From NCBI RefSeq assembly GCF_004217135.1, contig NZ_SHKK01000001.1, positions 4,774,001-4,838,000 of the forward strand: a DNA stretch of 64,000 nucleotides, read 5' to 3'. This document shows, piece by piece, positions 19,601-28,807 of this stretch. Position numbers and translations under genes: made by a program. The DNA comes from Micromonospora violae. GTDB lineage: Bacteria > Actinomycetota > Actinomycetes > Mycobacteriales > Micromonosporaceae. The notes below the pieces were generated by a model. That model saw only the letters and a program-made list of their open reading frames with translations, searched no databases and was not told the origin of the DNA. Position 1 is the stretch's first letter. Each line of letters begins with the position of its first letter.

Positions 19601-20636
19601 GGTTCACCAGCTCCTCGGCGAAGTGGCAGGCGCTGGCCCGGGCAGTGCCCACCTGCAGCAGCGGCGGGAGCTTCTCCCGACACACCGGCTGAGCCATGGG
19701 GCAGCGCGGGTTGAACGGGCAGCCCGTCGGAATGTTCATCAGGTTCGGCGGGAGGCCCTTGATCGTCCGGAGCTGCTGCCCCTTCTCGTCCATCCGCGGG
19801 ATCGAGTCGATCAGACCCAACGTGTACGGGTGCGCCGGCTTGGCGTACAGGTCGTACACGTTCGCTTCCTCGACGATCCGACCCGCGTACATGACCGCGA
19901 TCCGGTCCGCGACGTCGGCGACCACACCGAGGTCGTGGGTGATCAGGATCATGCCCATCTGCCGCTCGCGCTGAAGCTCGGCCAGCAGATCCATGATCTG
20001 GGCCTGCACGGTCACGTCGAGGGCGGTGGTCGGCTCGTCCGCGATCAGCACCTCCGGGTCGAGCGCCAGCGACATCGCGATCATCGCGCGCTGCCGCATA
20101 CCGCCGGAGAACTGGTGCGGGTAGTTGTTGAACCGACCCTTGGCGTTCGGGATCTTGACCTGGTCGAGCATGTCGATCGCGCGCTTCTTGGCCTCCGCGC
20201 GGCCCATGCCCCGCCGGACCCGGAACTGCTCGGCAATCTGGAACCCGACGGTGAAGACGGGGTTCAGCGCGGAGAGCGCGTCCTGGAAGATCATCGCGAT
20301 GCCCTCGCCGCGGATGCGGCGGCGCTCCTCGTCGGACATGCGCAGCATGTCCTTGCCGTGGAAGCGGACCTGCCCACCGGTGACGAAGCCGGGCGGCGTG
20401 TCGAGGATGCCCATGATGGTCTGCGCCGTGACGCTCTTACCGGAGCCGGACTCGCCGAGCACGGCGAGGGTCTCCCCCGCGTCGACGTGGTACGTGACCC
20501 CGTTGATGACCTTTGCGACGCCGTCCCGGGTACGGAACTCCACCCGCAGGTCGTCGACCTCGAGCAGCCGGCCGGAGGGACGCCCGGACCCGCCGGATCC
20601 CGGCGCAGACTGCTCGGACACGAGAATGTCGGACAC
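19593..20636 (-). CDS. Peptide ABC transporter ATP-binding protein, DppD/OppD type (system 2)
   Basis: 347 residues. Walker A GESGSGKS, signature [14 protein letters not shown], Walker B VLIADEP followed by TALD, and C-terminal cysteine cluster [17 protein letters not shown] 20636 is chosen because AGGGGAGA sits just upstream and the gene then begins 11 nt after the permease stop; the open frame continues back into the permease gene without support. Partner of the DppF-like protein. Confidence 0.93.
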   Translation of the reverse strand: MSDILVSEQSAPGSGGSGRPSGRLLEVDDLRVEFRTRDGVAKVINGVTYHVDAGETLAVLGESGSGKSVTAQTIMGILDTPPGFVTGGQVRFHGKDMLRMSDEERRRIRGEGIAMIFQDALSALNPVFTVGFQIAEQFRVRRGMGRAEAKKRAIDMLDQVKIPNAKGRFNNYPHQFSGGMRQRAMIAMSLALDPEVLIADEPTTALDVTVQAQIMDLLAELQRERQMGMILITHDLGVVADVADRIAVMYAGRIVEEANVYDLYAKPAHPYTLGLIDSIPRMDEKGQQLRTIKGLPPNLMNIPTGCPFNPRCPMAQPVCREKLPPLLQVGTARASACHFAEELVNRV

Positions 20637-20646
20637 TGGATCTCCC

Positions 20647-21615
20647 CTAGCGGAGTTTCGGATCGAGGGCCTCGCGGACCGACTCACCGAGCATCACGAA
20701 GCTCAGCACTGCGGTGACGAGGAACGCGGCGGGGAAGAACACCAGCCCTGGCGCGACCCGGACGAAATTCTGCCCATCACTGATCATGATGCCCCAGGAC
20801 ACCACCGGCGACTTCAGGCCGACGCCCAGGAAGGACAGGGTGGCCTCGGCGCCGATGAACGAGCCGACCATGATCGTGCCGTAGACCAGCAGCGGGGCCA
20901 GGCAGTTCGGCAGCAGGTGCTTGAGGACGATCCGGCCGGTGCCGGCACCCAGCGCGCGGGCCGCCACGATGTAGTCGGCCTCCTTGGTGGCGAGCACCGA
21001 GGAGCGCATCAGCCGCATCACGACCGGCCAGCTCAGCACGATCAGTGACGCGATCACCAGGCCCATGATCTGGGCCTTGCTGTTGCCGGAGCCCGACCCG
21101 TTGAAGGTGGTCAGGATGACGATCGCGCCGAGCACGAACGGCAGACCGAAGAAGACGTCGGCGATTCGGCTGAGCAGCGCGTCCACCCAACCACCGCGGT
21201 AGCCGGCGATGATGCCCATGGTTCCGCCGATGAGCAGCGTGCCCACCACGGAGAGCACGGCGACCACGATAGAGGCCCGTGCGCCGTAGATGACCCGGGC
21301 GTAGACGTCGCGGCCCTGCACGTCGTAGCCGAACCAGCCATTGGCGGACGGCTTATCGAGACTGCGGGACAGCGAGCCGTTGACCGCGTCGCCCGGGGCG
21401 AACAGCGTCGGGAAGGCCGCCATCAGCAGGAAAATCATGATCAGCGTGGCCGAGATCCAGAACAGCGGCTTGCGCCGCAGGTCCCGCCAGGCGTCGCCGA
21501 GCAGACCGCGCGGCTTCTCGTTGCTCTGCGGCTGGCCCGCGGTGGCGGGGGCGGCGGAGTCGGTCGGTTGTGCGCCAGGGGTGCTGACGATTGATGCGGT
21601 ACTCGGGTCACTCAT
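20647..21615 (-). CDS. ABC transporter permease, DppC/OppC type (system 2)
   Basis: 322 residues. Hydrophilic N-terminus of about 55 residues, then LLGDAWRDLRRKPLFWISAT as in other OppC proteins, about six membrane helices, coupling loop around KEADYVAARALGAGTGRI-like sequence and C-terminus REALDPKLR. ATG 21615 is chosen: it overlaps the upstream permease stop within ATGAGTGA, a coupled junction. The longer frame from 21654 lies inside the upstream gene. Confidence 0.92.
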   Translation of the reverse strand: MSDPSTASIVSTPGAQPTDSAAPATAGQPQSNEKPRGLLGDAWRDLRRKPLFWISATLIMIFLLMAAFPTLFAPGDAVNGSLSRSLDKPSANGWFGYDVQGRDVYARVIYGARASIVVAVLSVVGTLLIGGTMGIIAGYRGGWVDALLSRIADVFFGLPFVLGAIVILTTFNGSGSGNSKAQIMGLVIASLIVLSWPVVMRLMRSSVLATKEADYIVAARALGAGTGRIVLKHLLPNCLAPLLVYGTIMVGSFIGAEATLSFLGVGLKSPVVSWGIMISDGQNFVRVAPGLVFFPAAFLVTAVLSFVMLGESVREALDPKLR

Positions 21616-22534
21616 AACGGATCCTCGGGTCCAGGGCGGCGTAGAGCAGGTCAACCAGCAGGTTCATCACGAGATAGACCAGCACCAGGACGACCACGAT
21701 GCCTACCACCGTGGCGCTTTCCTTGGTGATGATCGCCCGGAAGACCTGGCGGCCGATTCCGTTGATGCCGAAGATTCCCTCGGTGACGATGGCGCCGCCC
21801 ATCAGGGCACCGAGGTCGGTGCCGAGCAGGGTCACCACCGGGATGAGCGAGTTGCGCAGCAGGTGCACACCCACCACGCGGCGCATCGGCAGGCCCTTGG
21901 CGATCGCCGTGCGTACGTAGTCCGCGCGACGGTTCTCGGCGATGCTCGTTCGTGCCACCCGGGCGATGTACGCCACTGACGCGCTGCCCAGCACGAAGCC
22001 CGGCACGATCAGCTCGGACCACCGCATCTCGGAGGAGACGGTCGGCTTGATGATGCCCCACTGCACACCCAGCAGCCACTGCAGCACGAAGCCGACCACG
22101 AAGACCGGCAGCGCGATCAGGAAGAGGGTGGAGACCAGGACCAGGTTGTCGATGAAGCCGTTACGCCGCAGACCGCTCAGCACGCCGGCGCCGAGGCCGA
22201 TGATCGCCTCGATGGCGAGCGCCACGACGGCCAGCTTGATCGTGTTCGGGTACGCGGTCGCGATGATGTCGCTGATCTCGCGTTGCTGGAACGTCTGACC
22301 GAAGTCGCCCTGGAGCAGGTTCTTCATGTAGTTGGCGTACTGCACGAAGACGTTCTGGTCGAGGTGGTACTTCTCGGTCATGAAGGCGATGTACTGGTCC
22401 GGGCAGCGACGCTCACCGCACTTGCCGGCGAACGGATCGCCCGGGACGGCCCAGACGAGCCAGTAGATCAGGAACGTCGTACCGATGAAGACCGGCACGA
22501 GTTGGAGCAGCCGTCTCAACAGATAACGGCCCAT
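21608..22534 (-). CDS. ABC transporter permease, DppB/OppB type (system 2)
   Basis: 308 residues beginning MGRYLLRRLLQLVPVFIG, the DppB amphipathic start. The first periplasmic loop carries two cysteines (CGERRC) absent from the system 1 permease. The coupling loop is around ENRRADYVRTAIAKGL and the C-terminus DPRIRYE. ATG 22534 has GGAGG 8 nt upstream. Separated from the binding-protein gene by a strong hairpin. Confidence 0.92.
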   Translation of the reverse strand: MGRYLLRRLLQLVPVFIGTTFLIYWLVWAVPGDPFAGKCGERRCPDQYIAFMTEKYHLDQNVFVQYANYMKNLLQGDFGQTFQQREISDIIATAYPNTIKLAVVALAIEAIIGLGAGVLSGLRRNGFIDNLVLVSTLFLIALPVFVVGFVLQWLLGVQWGIIKPTVSSEMRWSELIVPGFVLGSASVAYIARVARTSIAENRRADYVRTAIAKGLPMRRVVGVHLLRNSLIPVVTLLGTDLGALMGGAIVTEGIFGINGIGRQVFRAIITKESATVVGIVVVLVLVYLVMNLLVDLLYAALDPRIRYE

Positions 22535-22626
22535 GGGGTGGTCCTCCAGACAGGGGGCGCGTCGGACGGCCGACACGGTGGTGACAACGTGCGAGTGGAG
22601 TGTTGTAACACCCAATCGCGGAACGG

Positions 22627-22668
22627 CCCCGGGTCGGGCTCACCGGATGTGGCGAGCCCGACCCGGGG
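22627..22668 (-). terminator. Intercistronic hairpin after the binding-protein gene (system 2)
   Basis: Perfect 15-bp stem (22627-22641 with 22654-22668, 12-nt loop), 15 nt after the binding-protein stop and before the permease gene. Same placement as 833-866 and 56915-56951. Confidence 0.7.
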
Positions 22669-22682
22669 TCAGACCGTTCGGA

Positions 22683-24320
22683 TCAGAGCTCGACCGAGGT
22701 GATGTCGATCTCGCCGACGTTGTTCAGCTCGAGCTTCTTGATCTTCTCCGAGTGGCCGGACTGCTGGCCGTAGAAGTAGACCGGGATGCTCGGAACGTCC
22801 TGGTCGACCTTCTCGACGGCCTTGGCGAACGCCTCGTGCGAGGCCTCCAGGCTCGGCGCACCGCTGGCCTGCTTGGCCAGGGCGTCGACCTCGGGGTTGC
22901 TGTACAGACCGTCGTTCGAGGAACCGTTCGTGACGAACAGCGGGTTCACCCAGTTCTCGACGTCCGGGTAGTCCTGCTGCCAGGCAGCCCGGTACGGGCC
23001 GGTCATCTTGTACGCGTTGACGTTCTGGCGGAACACCGCGAAGGTCGGCACACCCTCGGCCCGGGCGTTGATGCCGAGGTTGGTCTTGACCTGCTGGGCG
23101 ACGGCGTCCATCCAGTCCTTGTGGGCGGAGTCCGCGTTGTAGTAGAAGACCATCTCACCGGTGAAGCCACCGGCCTCGGCGAGCAGCGTCTTGGCCGTCT
23201 CCGGGTCGAACTTGCAGGCGGTGCAGTTGCCCGGCTTGGCGCCCGGGGTCAGCGGGTTCGCCCAGCTGTCGGCCGGCTTGCGGGTACCGAAGAAGATCTT
23301 GTCGGAGATCTCCTGCCGGTTGATCGACAGCGACACGGCACGACGCAGCTTCGGGTCCTTGAAGCGCTTGTCGTAGATCGGGAACGCGATGAACGCGGTC
23401 GACGGCGTGACGGTCGAGCGGCCCCGGTCACCGAGGTCGGTCTTCCACTTGTCACCGGCGAGCGCCGAGGTGGGAACAACCTCCATGAAGTCGAGGTTGT
23501 TGGCCAGCAGGTCGGCGTAGGCGGCGTTGTCGTCCTGGTAGAGCTTGACGTCGACGTCCTTGATCTTCATCTTGTCGCGAAGATTGTAGTCGTCGAAGCG
23601 GGTCAGCTTGATCAGGTCGTTGTCGGCCCACGACACGAACTTCACCGGGCCGTTACCGATCGGCTTGCGACCGAACTCCTCGGGCTTCTGGGTGAAGAAC
23701 GCGTCCGGCAGCGGCATGAAGGCGCTGTAGCCGAGCTTGGTCGGGAAGACCGCGGTCGGCGCCGCCAGGGTGACCTCGAAGGTCTGCTCGTCGATGACCT
23801 TCAGGCCGGACAGCTTCTCGGCCGACGGCGGCGGGGCCTTCTTCGGGCCGTCCGGGCCGTCCGGGTCCGAGGTGTAGGTCTTGTCGAAGCCCTCGATGTC
23901 CGAGAAGAAGGTGCCGTTCTGCGCGCCGTTCGGCGAGTAGGCGGCCCAGTTCCAGGCGTCGACGAAGTTCTTCGACTTCACCTCGGTACCGTCGTGGAAC
24001 TTGGTACCGGCCTTGATCTTGATCGTGAAGACCTTGGAGTCCGTGGTGTTGATGGACTCCGCCAGCGCGTTACGCGGGGCCCCACCGTCGTTCGGGTACT
24101 CGACCAGGCCGGTCCACAACCAGTCGACGATCTTGCCGCCACCGGTCTCCGTGGTGTTCGACGGGACCAGCGGGTTCTCCGGCTGGACACCGTGAACGAC
24201 GATCGAGCCATCCGCGCTGTCGGCAGTATCGCCGTCACCGCCGCTCGAGCAACCGCTCGCGACAAGCGCGGCAGCCGCGCTGAGCGCGATCGCGCTCGTC
24301 GCCCGCTTCGAGACTCTCAT
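22683..24320 (-). CDS. Oligopeptide/dipeptide ABC transporter substrate-binding lipoprotein (system 2)
   Basis: 545 residues, complete. The lipobox LVASGC places the lipidated Cys at residue 24, so the mature protein is membrane-tethered outside the cell. Family 5 features include VDWLWTGLVEY, GTKFHDGTEV and RRAVSLSINRQEI. Two internal cysteines (NCTAC) may form a disulfide. First gene of a five-gene operon in the order binding protein, DppB, DppC, DppD, DppF. Substrate unknown. Confidence 0.94.
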   Translation of the reverse strand: MRVSKRATSAIALSAAAALVASGCSSGGDGDTADSADGSIVVHGVQPENPLVPSNTTETGGGKIVDWLWTGLVEYPNDGGAPRNALAESINTTDSKVFTIKIKAGTKFHDGTEVKSKNFVDAWNWAAYSPNGAQNGTFFSDIEGFDKTYTSDPDGPDGPKKAPPPSAEKLSGLKVIDEQTFEVTLAAPTAVFPTKLGYSAFMPLPDAFFTQKPEEFGRKPIGNGPVKFVSWADNDLIKLTRFDDYNLRDKMKIKDVDVKLYQDDNAAYADLLANNLDFMEVVPTSALAGDKWKTDLGDRGRSTVTPSTAFIAFPIYDKRFKDPKLRRAVSLSINRQEISDKIFFGTRKPADSWANPLTPGAKPGNCTACKFDPETAKTLLAEAGGFTGEMVFYYNADSAHKDWMDAVAQQVKTNLGINARAEGVPTFAVFRQNVNAYKMTGPYRAAWQQDYPDVENWVNPLFVTNGSSNDGLYSNPEVDALAKQASGAPSLEASHEAFAKAVEKVDQDVPSIPVYFYGQQSGHSEKIKKLELNNVGEIDITSVEL

Positions 24321-24896
24321 TCCGAGGGGCCTCCTCTTTCTGACCAGGTTCCGTCGTGGGTTTCACGCACGTTTGGGGGTGACACCGCCCGACCACCCCG
24401 GGGCGCGGGTCGCCGGGACCACAGGGAAGTTGGAGACACCCCTGATGTTCCGATCCGCCGGGCTCCCCCGCCAACGAGGCGCGACACGACGCAACCGACA
24501 CCGCCACGGACCGCCGTGATCGGCAGAAACGTGGTGGTGGGCGTACGGAGTGCCACACACCGATGGTGAGGTGCTGCCACTGTGACACCCACTGGCCGCT
24601 TCCGTGAAGGTGCCGTTATCAAGCCGTTAGTTGCCCGCCACGTTGCCGATACTTGAAAAATGATCATAAAACGGTCGACGCGGGCAGCATTGAGCAGGAA
24701 ATACGTTGCACCGCCCGAAGACCCAGCCTCGGCCCGTGCGCAAGCGCCGGGGGCACCCCACCTCGGTGCGACGCGCGTCACCACTCATGTTTCGACCCAT
24801 CCGGATGAGGGCGGCTGGGCCAACCCGGGCACGATCACCGGCTGGGCGTACGAGGGCGCGCGGGACAGTTTTCTGATCTCGCCGGCGGTGACCCCG
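24321..24896. other. Gene-free interval upstream of transporter system 2
   Basis: 576 nt with no supported gene. A stretch at 24607-24675 is clearly AT-richer than the surroundings (it includes ACTTGAAAAATGATCATAAA) and is the best place for the operon's promoter. GAAATACGTTGC at 24698-24709 recurs upstream of the sugar-binding protein gene (55733-55744), possibly by chance. Open frames crossing this interval have no plausible start or family similarity. Confidence 0.5.
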
Positions 24897-25589
24897 TCAC
24901 ACGAGCCGGCGGTCCGCCGCCCAACGGGAGAGTTCGTAGCGGTTGGACATCTGAAGCTTGCGCAGCACGTTCGACACGTGCGTCTCCACCGTCTTGATGG
25001 AGATGAACAGCTCCTTGGCGATCTCCTTGTACGCGTACCCCCGGGCCAGCAGCCGCAACACCTCCCGCTCACGGTTGGTGAGCTGGTCCAGCTCCGGGTC
25101 GGCCACCGGCGCGTCCGGTCGGGCCGCGAAGGCGTCCAGCACGAACCCGGCCAGCCGTGGGCTGAACACCGCGTCCCCGTCGGCCACCCGACGGATCGCG
25201 GCAGCCAACTCGTCCGGCGAGATGGTCTTGGTGACGTACCCCCGGGCACCGGCACGGATCAGCCCGATCACGTCCTCCGCCGCGTCGGAGACGCTCAACG
25301 CCAGGAACTTGACCTGTGGGTGCGTACGCCGCATCGCCTCCAGCACCGCACGACCGCCGCCGTCGGGCATGTGCACGTCGAGCAGCACCACGTCCGGGCC
25401 GACAGCGGCGATCCGGGTGACCGCCTCGGCCACCGTGCTCGCCTCGCCCACCACCTCGACGTGAGCGCCCAACTCCGCACGCACCCCGGCCCGGAACATG
25501 GCGTGGTCGTCCACCAGGAACACCCGCAGCCGCTCGGGGCGGGCATCCGCCGGGTCGAGGCGCTCGGTCGACTGCTCGGCCATGGTCAT
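24897..25589 (-). CDS. NarL/FixJ-family response regulator (LiaR-like)
   Basis: 230 residues. Receiver domain at about 20-140 with acidic pair VDDH, phosphoacceptor Asp in VVLLDVHMPD and conserved Lys in YVTKTIS; all key residues present. The C-terminal LuxR helix-turn-helix is LTNREREVLRLLARGYAYKE followed by KTVETHVSNVLRKL. Its start overlaps the kinase stop by 4 nt (ATGA). It should be phosphorylated by the adjacent PspC-containing kinase and may control the divergent PspC/LiaF-like gene. Confidence 0.93.
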   Translation of the reverse strand: MTMAEQSTERLDPADARPERLRVFLVDDHAMFRAGVRAELGAHVEVVGEASTVAEAVTRIAAVGPDVVLLDVHMPDGGGRAVLEAMRRTHPQVKFLALSVSDAAEDVIGLIRAGARGYVTKTISPDELAAAIRRVADGDAVFSPRLAGFVLDAFAARPDAPVADPELDQLTNREREVLRLLARGYAYKEIAKELFISIKTVETHVSNVLRKLQMSNRYELSRWAADRRLV

Positions 25590-26824
25590 CTGTTCCTCTC
25601 CGCTGCGGACGAGTCCCGGGAGATCGGCAGGATCAACCGGACCTCGGTCCCCTCCCCCGGGCCGGACCGGATTTCGGCCCGTCCGCCGTGCCGCTTCATG
25701 CGCCCGATGATCGAGCCGCGTACGCCGTGCCGGTGGTCCTCCACCGTATCGGGATCGAAGCCCTTTCCCCGGTCCCGGACGAAGACGCTGACCTGATCCG
25801 GTTCCACCTCGGCGTAGAGCGACACGGTCTGCACGCCAGCGTGCCGGGCCGCGTTCACCAACGCCTCCCGCGCGGCCGCGACCAGGGCGCCGACCTTCTC
25901 GTCGGTCTCGCGGTCTCCCACCACCACCGTCTCCACGCTGATGGCGAAGGTGTCCTCGACCTCGGCCGCGGCCTGCTCCAGCGCGGCCGCGAAGCGCTCA
26001 CTCGGCGAGGCGGTCGGCTTGTAGAGCCAGTTGCGCAGCGACCGCTCCTGCCCTCGGGCCAGCCGCTGCACCGTCTTGACGTCGCCGGCGTTGCGCTGGA
26101 TCAGGGCCAACGTGTGCAGCACCTGGTCGTGCACCATGGCGGCCAACTCGGCCCGCTCCTGCTCGCGGATGCGGCCCTCGCGCTCCGAGCGGAGCTGGCT
26201 GTACGTCCGCCAGAGCACCGGCGCGGCGACCACGCCGACGCCGGCCAGCCCGACCAGCGCGAAGATCACGCCGTTGATCACCGCGTCGAAGTTCTGAGCT
26301 GGCGAGTAGACGGCCGCGACACCGATGATGCCGACCGCGACCAGCACGCCCCCGCCGATGAACCGGAGCACGAAAGCCCGCCGGTCGCTCTCCTCGACGA
26401 CCGCGCCGAGCCAGGGCACCGGCATCGTGTCGCCCCACTGTCGCCGCCGCTCGGGCGCGGACTGGTGCCAGATGACCCCGGCGCCGACCGCGATGATGGC
26501 CACCAACCAACCGGCGGTGCCCGCCGCGCCGACCGAGTCGAAGACCATCACCTGGATCAACAGGACACCGAGCCCGATCCCCACGAACGGCAGGAGCTGG
26601 GCGACGTCCCGTCGGGGCGGCACCGCGGTGTTTCCGGGTCGCAGCGGCACCACGGCCCAGAAGGCCGCGTAGAGCAGCAGACCGAGCCCGCTCAGCCCGA
26701 GCAGAACCATGAACGCGACGCGCACCCGCAGCACCGAGATGCCGAGATGGTCGGCGATACCGGCGGCGACGCCGGCGGCCATCCGGTGCTCCGGGGCGCG
26801 GTAGAGGCGCGCGGGCGGGGTCAC
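25586..26824 (-). CDS. PspC-domain sensor histidine kinase (LiaS-like)
   Basis: About 412 residues. An N-terminal PspC domain (YRAPEHRMAAGVAAGIADHLG) is followed by about five membrane helices, a dimerisation segment MVHDQVLHTLALIQ with the likely phospho-His, and a C-terminal HATPase with EALVNAARHAG (N box), RDRGKGFD (G1) and GRMKRHGG. The start is uncertain. The frame is open to ATG 26929 but the extra 35 residues look unlike the family. AGGGAG (26840-26845, minus strand) sits 6 nt before an ATC codon at 26833 and 15 nt before GTG 26824, which I report. Confidence 0.85.
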   Translation of the reverse strand: MTPPARLYRAPEHRMAAGVAAGIADHLGISVLRVRVAFMVLLGLSGLGLLLYAAFWAVVPLRPGNTAVPPRRDVAQLLPFVGIGLGVLLIQVMVFDSVGAAGTAGWLVAIIAVGAGVIWHQSAPERRRQWGDTMPVPWLGAVVEESDRRAFVLRFIGGGVLVAVGIIGVAAVYSPAQNFDAVINGVIFALVGLAGVGVVAAPVLWRTYSQLRSEREGRIREQERAELAAMVHDQVLHTLALIQRNAGDVKTVQRLARGQERSLRNWLYKPTASPSERFAAALEQAAAEVEDTFAISVETVVVGDRETDEKVGALVAAAREALVNAARHAGVQTVSLYAEVEPDQVSVFVRDRGKGFDPDTVEDHRHGVRGSIIGRMKRHGGRAEIRSGPGEGTEVRLILPISRDSSAAERNR

Positions 26825-27007
26825 GGTGCTGATCGGAAGCTCCCTGGATGATGGTGGCGGGCAGGTCGAGGTGGGTGACTCGATCGTCACACGCTGCGGC
26901 GTCCATGACCACGGGGACGCCCCCGACATTCCGGCCGCCGGATCTCAGGGTGGGGTCAGGGTCGGGTCCTGAGGCAGTTCGGGTGGACCGGGCAGCAGGA
27001 TCGAAGC

Positions 27008-28807
27008 ATGACCGAGGACGCTGCCCCGCCGCCCCGACCGGGGTCGGCACAGCCGGGCGGTTCAGCACCGCCCCCGCCCACCACCACACCCAGCGAATGG
27101 ACCGAGCCCAGCACGTTCGGGCCGCACGCTGGCACCGACGCCACCGCGCCCGGCGGTCCGACGGGCGGCTACGGGTCGCCCGGCGCGGGCTACAGCCCGG
27201 GCCCAGGGTTCGCGGCGGGCACCGGCTATGGCCCGGGCGGCACGCCACCCGGGCCGGGCGGCCCCGGCCCGTCCGCGCCGCCACCGCCGCTGGGCGGCAC
27301 CGGCTTCACCTCACGGTACGGGCTGGTCCGACCGCGCGAGGGCCGATACCTGGCCGGCGTCTGCGCCGCGATCGGCCGCGCCACCAACACCGATCCGGTG
27401 CTCTGGCGGGTGCTGCTCGCGGTGCTCGGCTTCTTCGGGGGCATCGGCATCCTGGTGTACGTCGCCGCCTGGCTGATCATCCCGAACGAGGGCGACACCG
27501 CGTCCCCCGTCGAGTCCATGCTCGGACGCGGTCGCTCCAGCATGTCGCCGGTCACGGTGATCGTCTTGAGCATCCTGGCCGCAGCCAGCTTCGCGTACAT
27601 CGTCACCGACGCCTTCCGCGCGGTGCTGCTCGGCGCGGCCATCCTGGTCGCCGGCGCGCTCCTGCTCAACCGGGACGGCCGCAACCCGCGGCCCGGCACC
27701 CCGGGTGGTCCGCCGCCCGCCGCACCGCCCGGCAACCCGGCCGGCCCGGTCCCGCCGGTGGCCTGGCCCGCGCCGTCGTACGGCGCCGCGCCGTCGACCG
27801 GCCCGGCGGCGACGCCGCCGATGTTCGGCACCGATCCGGGGTACGCCACCGCGTCGACGGGGGCGGCGCCCACCGTCACCACCCCGGCGTACGACGCGCC
27901 GCCGACCAGCGGTCCGCTGCCGTCCACCGGGACGCCGCCGGTGTCCGGGGTGGGCCCGATGAGCGGGCAACCAGCCGGCCCGACGGTTACCCAGCCCGGC
28001 TGGCCGAGCACCGCCATGCCCAGCGCCGGCTGGCCGTCGGCACCGGTGAGCAGCACACCTGCGGCCCCGGCCGGCTATCCGACCGCCCCGCCGCCCTCCG
28101 GTTACCGCCCCCCGTTCGCACCGCACGGCCCGTACGCTTCGCCGACCCCGGCCGCGCCTCCCGCGCCCAAGCCGCCCAAGCCGCCGAAGCGACCCAAGGA
28201 GCGGTCGCCGCTCGGCGCGGTGACGTTCTCGCTGATCTTCCTGGTGCTCGGGCTGGTCGCCCTGCTCGATTTGCTGGACGTCTTCCCCATCGGCGCCTCG
28301 GCGTACTTCGCGGCCGCACTGGCCACCATCGCCCTGGGGCTGCTGGTCGGCACCTGGTTCGGGCGGGCCCGCTGGCTCATCGCGCTCGGTGTGGTGACCG
28401 CTGCGGCGCTGGGCACGGCGACCGTCGCCGAGTCCTACGACCGGATTCGCGGGGTCGACGGCGCGGTGACCTGGGCGCCCACCGACCACCGCGACCTGGC
28501 GGACCGGTACGAGAACAGCTTCGGTGACGCCGTGCTCGACCTGCGCGGGCTCGACTTCGCGAAACGGGACGCCCAGGTGACAGTGGCCGTCAACTTCGGC
28601 CAGGCGACCGTGGTCGTGCCGCCGAACGTGGACGTCACCACCGTGGCCGACGTCAACGCGGGTGACGCCAACATCTTCGGCAACCGCTCCGGCGGGCTGG
28701 ACGGCCGCCTGCGGGAGTCCACCGACGTCGGCGCCGACGGGCCCGGTGGCGGGACCCTGCGCCTCTACATCCATGTCAATGCCGGCAACCTGGAGGTGAC
28801 CCGGTGA
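27008..28807 (+). CDS. PspC-domain membrane protein with LiaF-like C-terminus
   Basis: 599 residues. A Pro/Gly-rich N-terminus (1-100), PspC domain at about 105-160 (REGRYLAGVCAAIGRATNTDP) with its membrane helices, a second Pro/Thr-rich region (about 215-395), more membrane helices, then a soluble C-terminal domain of about 100 residues (VTVAVNFGQATVVVPPNVDV) like LiaF or cell-wall-active-antibiotic-response proteins. Divergent from the PspC kinase and regulator, it completes a LiaF-S-R-like set that likely senses envelope stress. Stop overlaps the next gene start. Confidence 0.88.
   Translation: MTEDAAPPPRPGSAQPGGSAPPPPTTTPSEWTEPSTFGPHAGTDATAPGGPTGGYGSPGAGYSPGPGFAAGTGYGPGGTPPGPGGPGPSAPPPPLGGTGFTSRYGLVRPREGRYLAGVCAAIGRATNTDPVLWRVLLAVLGFFGGIGILVYVAAWLIIPNEGDTASPVESMLGRGRSSMSPVTVIVLSILAAASFAYIVTDAFRAVLLGAAILVAGALLLNRDGRNPRPGTPGGPPPAAPPGNPAGPVPPVAWPAPSYGAAPSTGPAATPPMFGTDPGYATASTGAAPTVTTPAYDAPPTSGPLPSTGTPPVSGVGPMSGQPAGPTVTQPGWPSTAMPSAGWPSAPVSSTPAAPAGYPTAPPPSGYRPPFAPHGPYASPTPAAPPAPKPPKPPKRPKERSPLGAVTFSLIFLVLGLVALLDLLDVFPIGASAYFAAALATIALGLLVGTWFGRARWLIALGVVTAAALGTATVAESYDRIRGVDGAVTWAPTDHRDLADRYENSFGDAVLDLRGLDFAKRDAQVTVAVNFGQATVVVPPNVDVTTVADVNAGDANIFGNRSGGLDGRLRESTDVGADGPGGGTLRLYIHVNAGNLEVTR

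Noticed and set aside
22533..24569. Plus-strand open frame of 678 codons
   Set aside because: Antisense to the complete binding-protein gene; composition is Val/Arg/Gly-rich as expected of a shadow frame.
24660..25796. 378-codon frame antisense to the response regulator
   Set aside because: His/Arg-rich shadow of a well-supported two-component gene.
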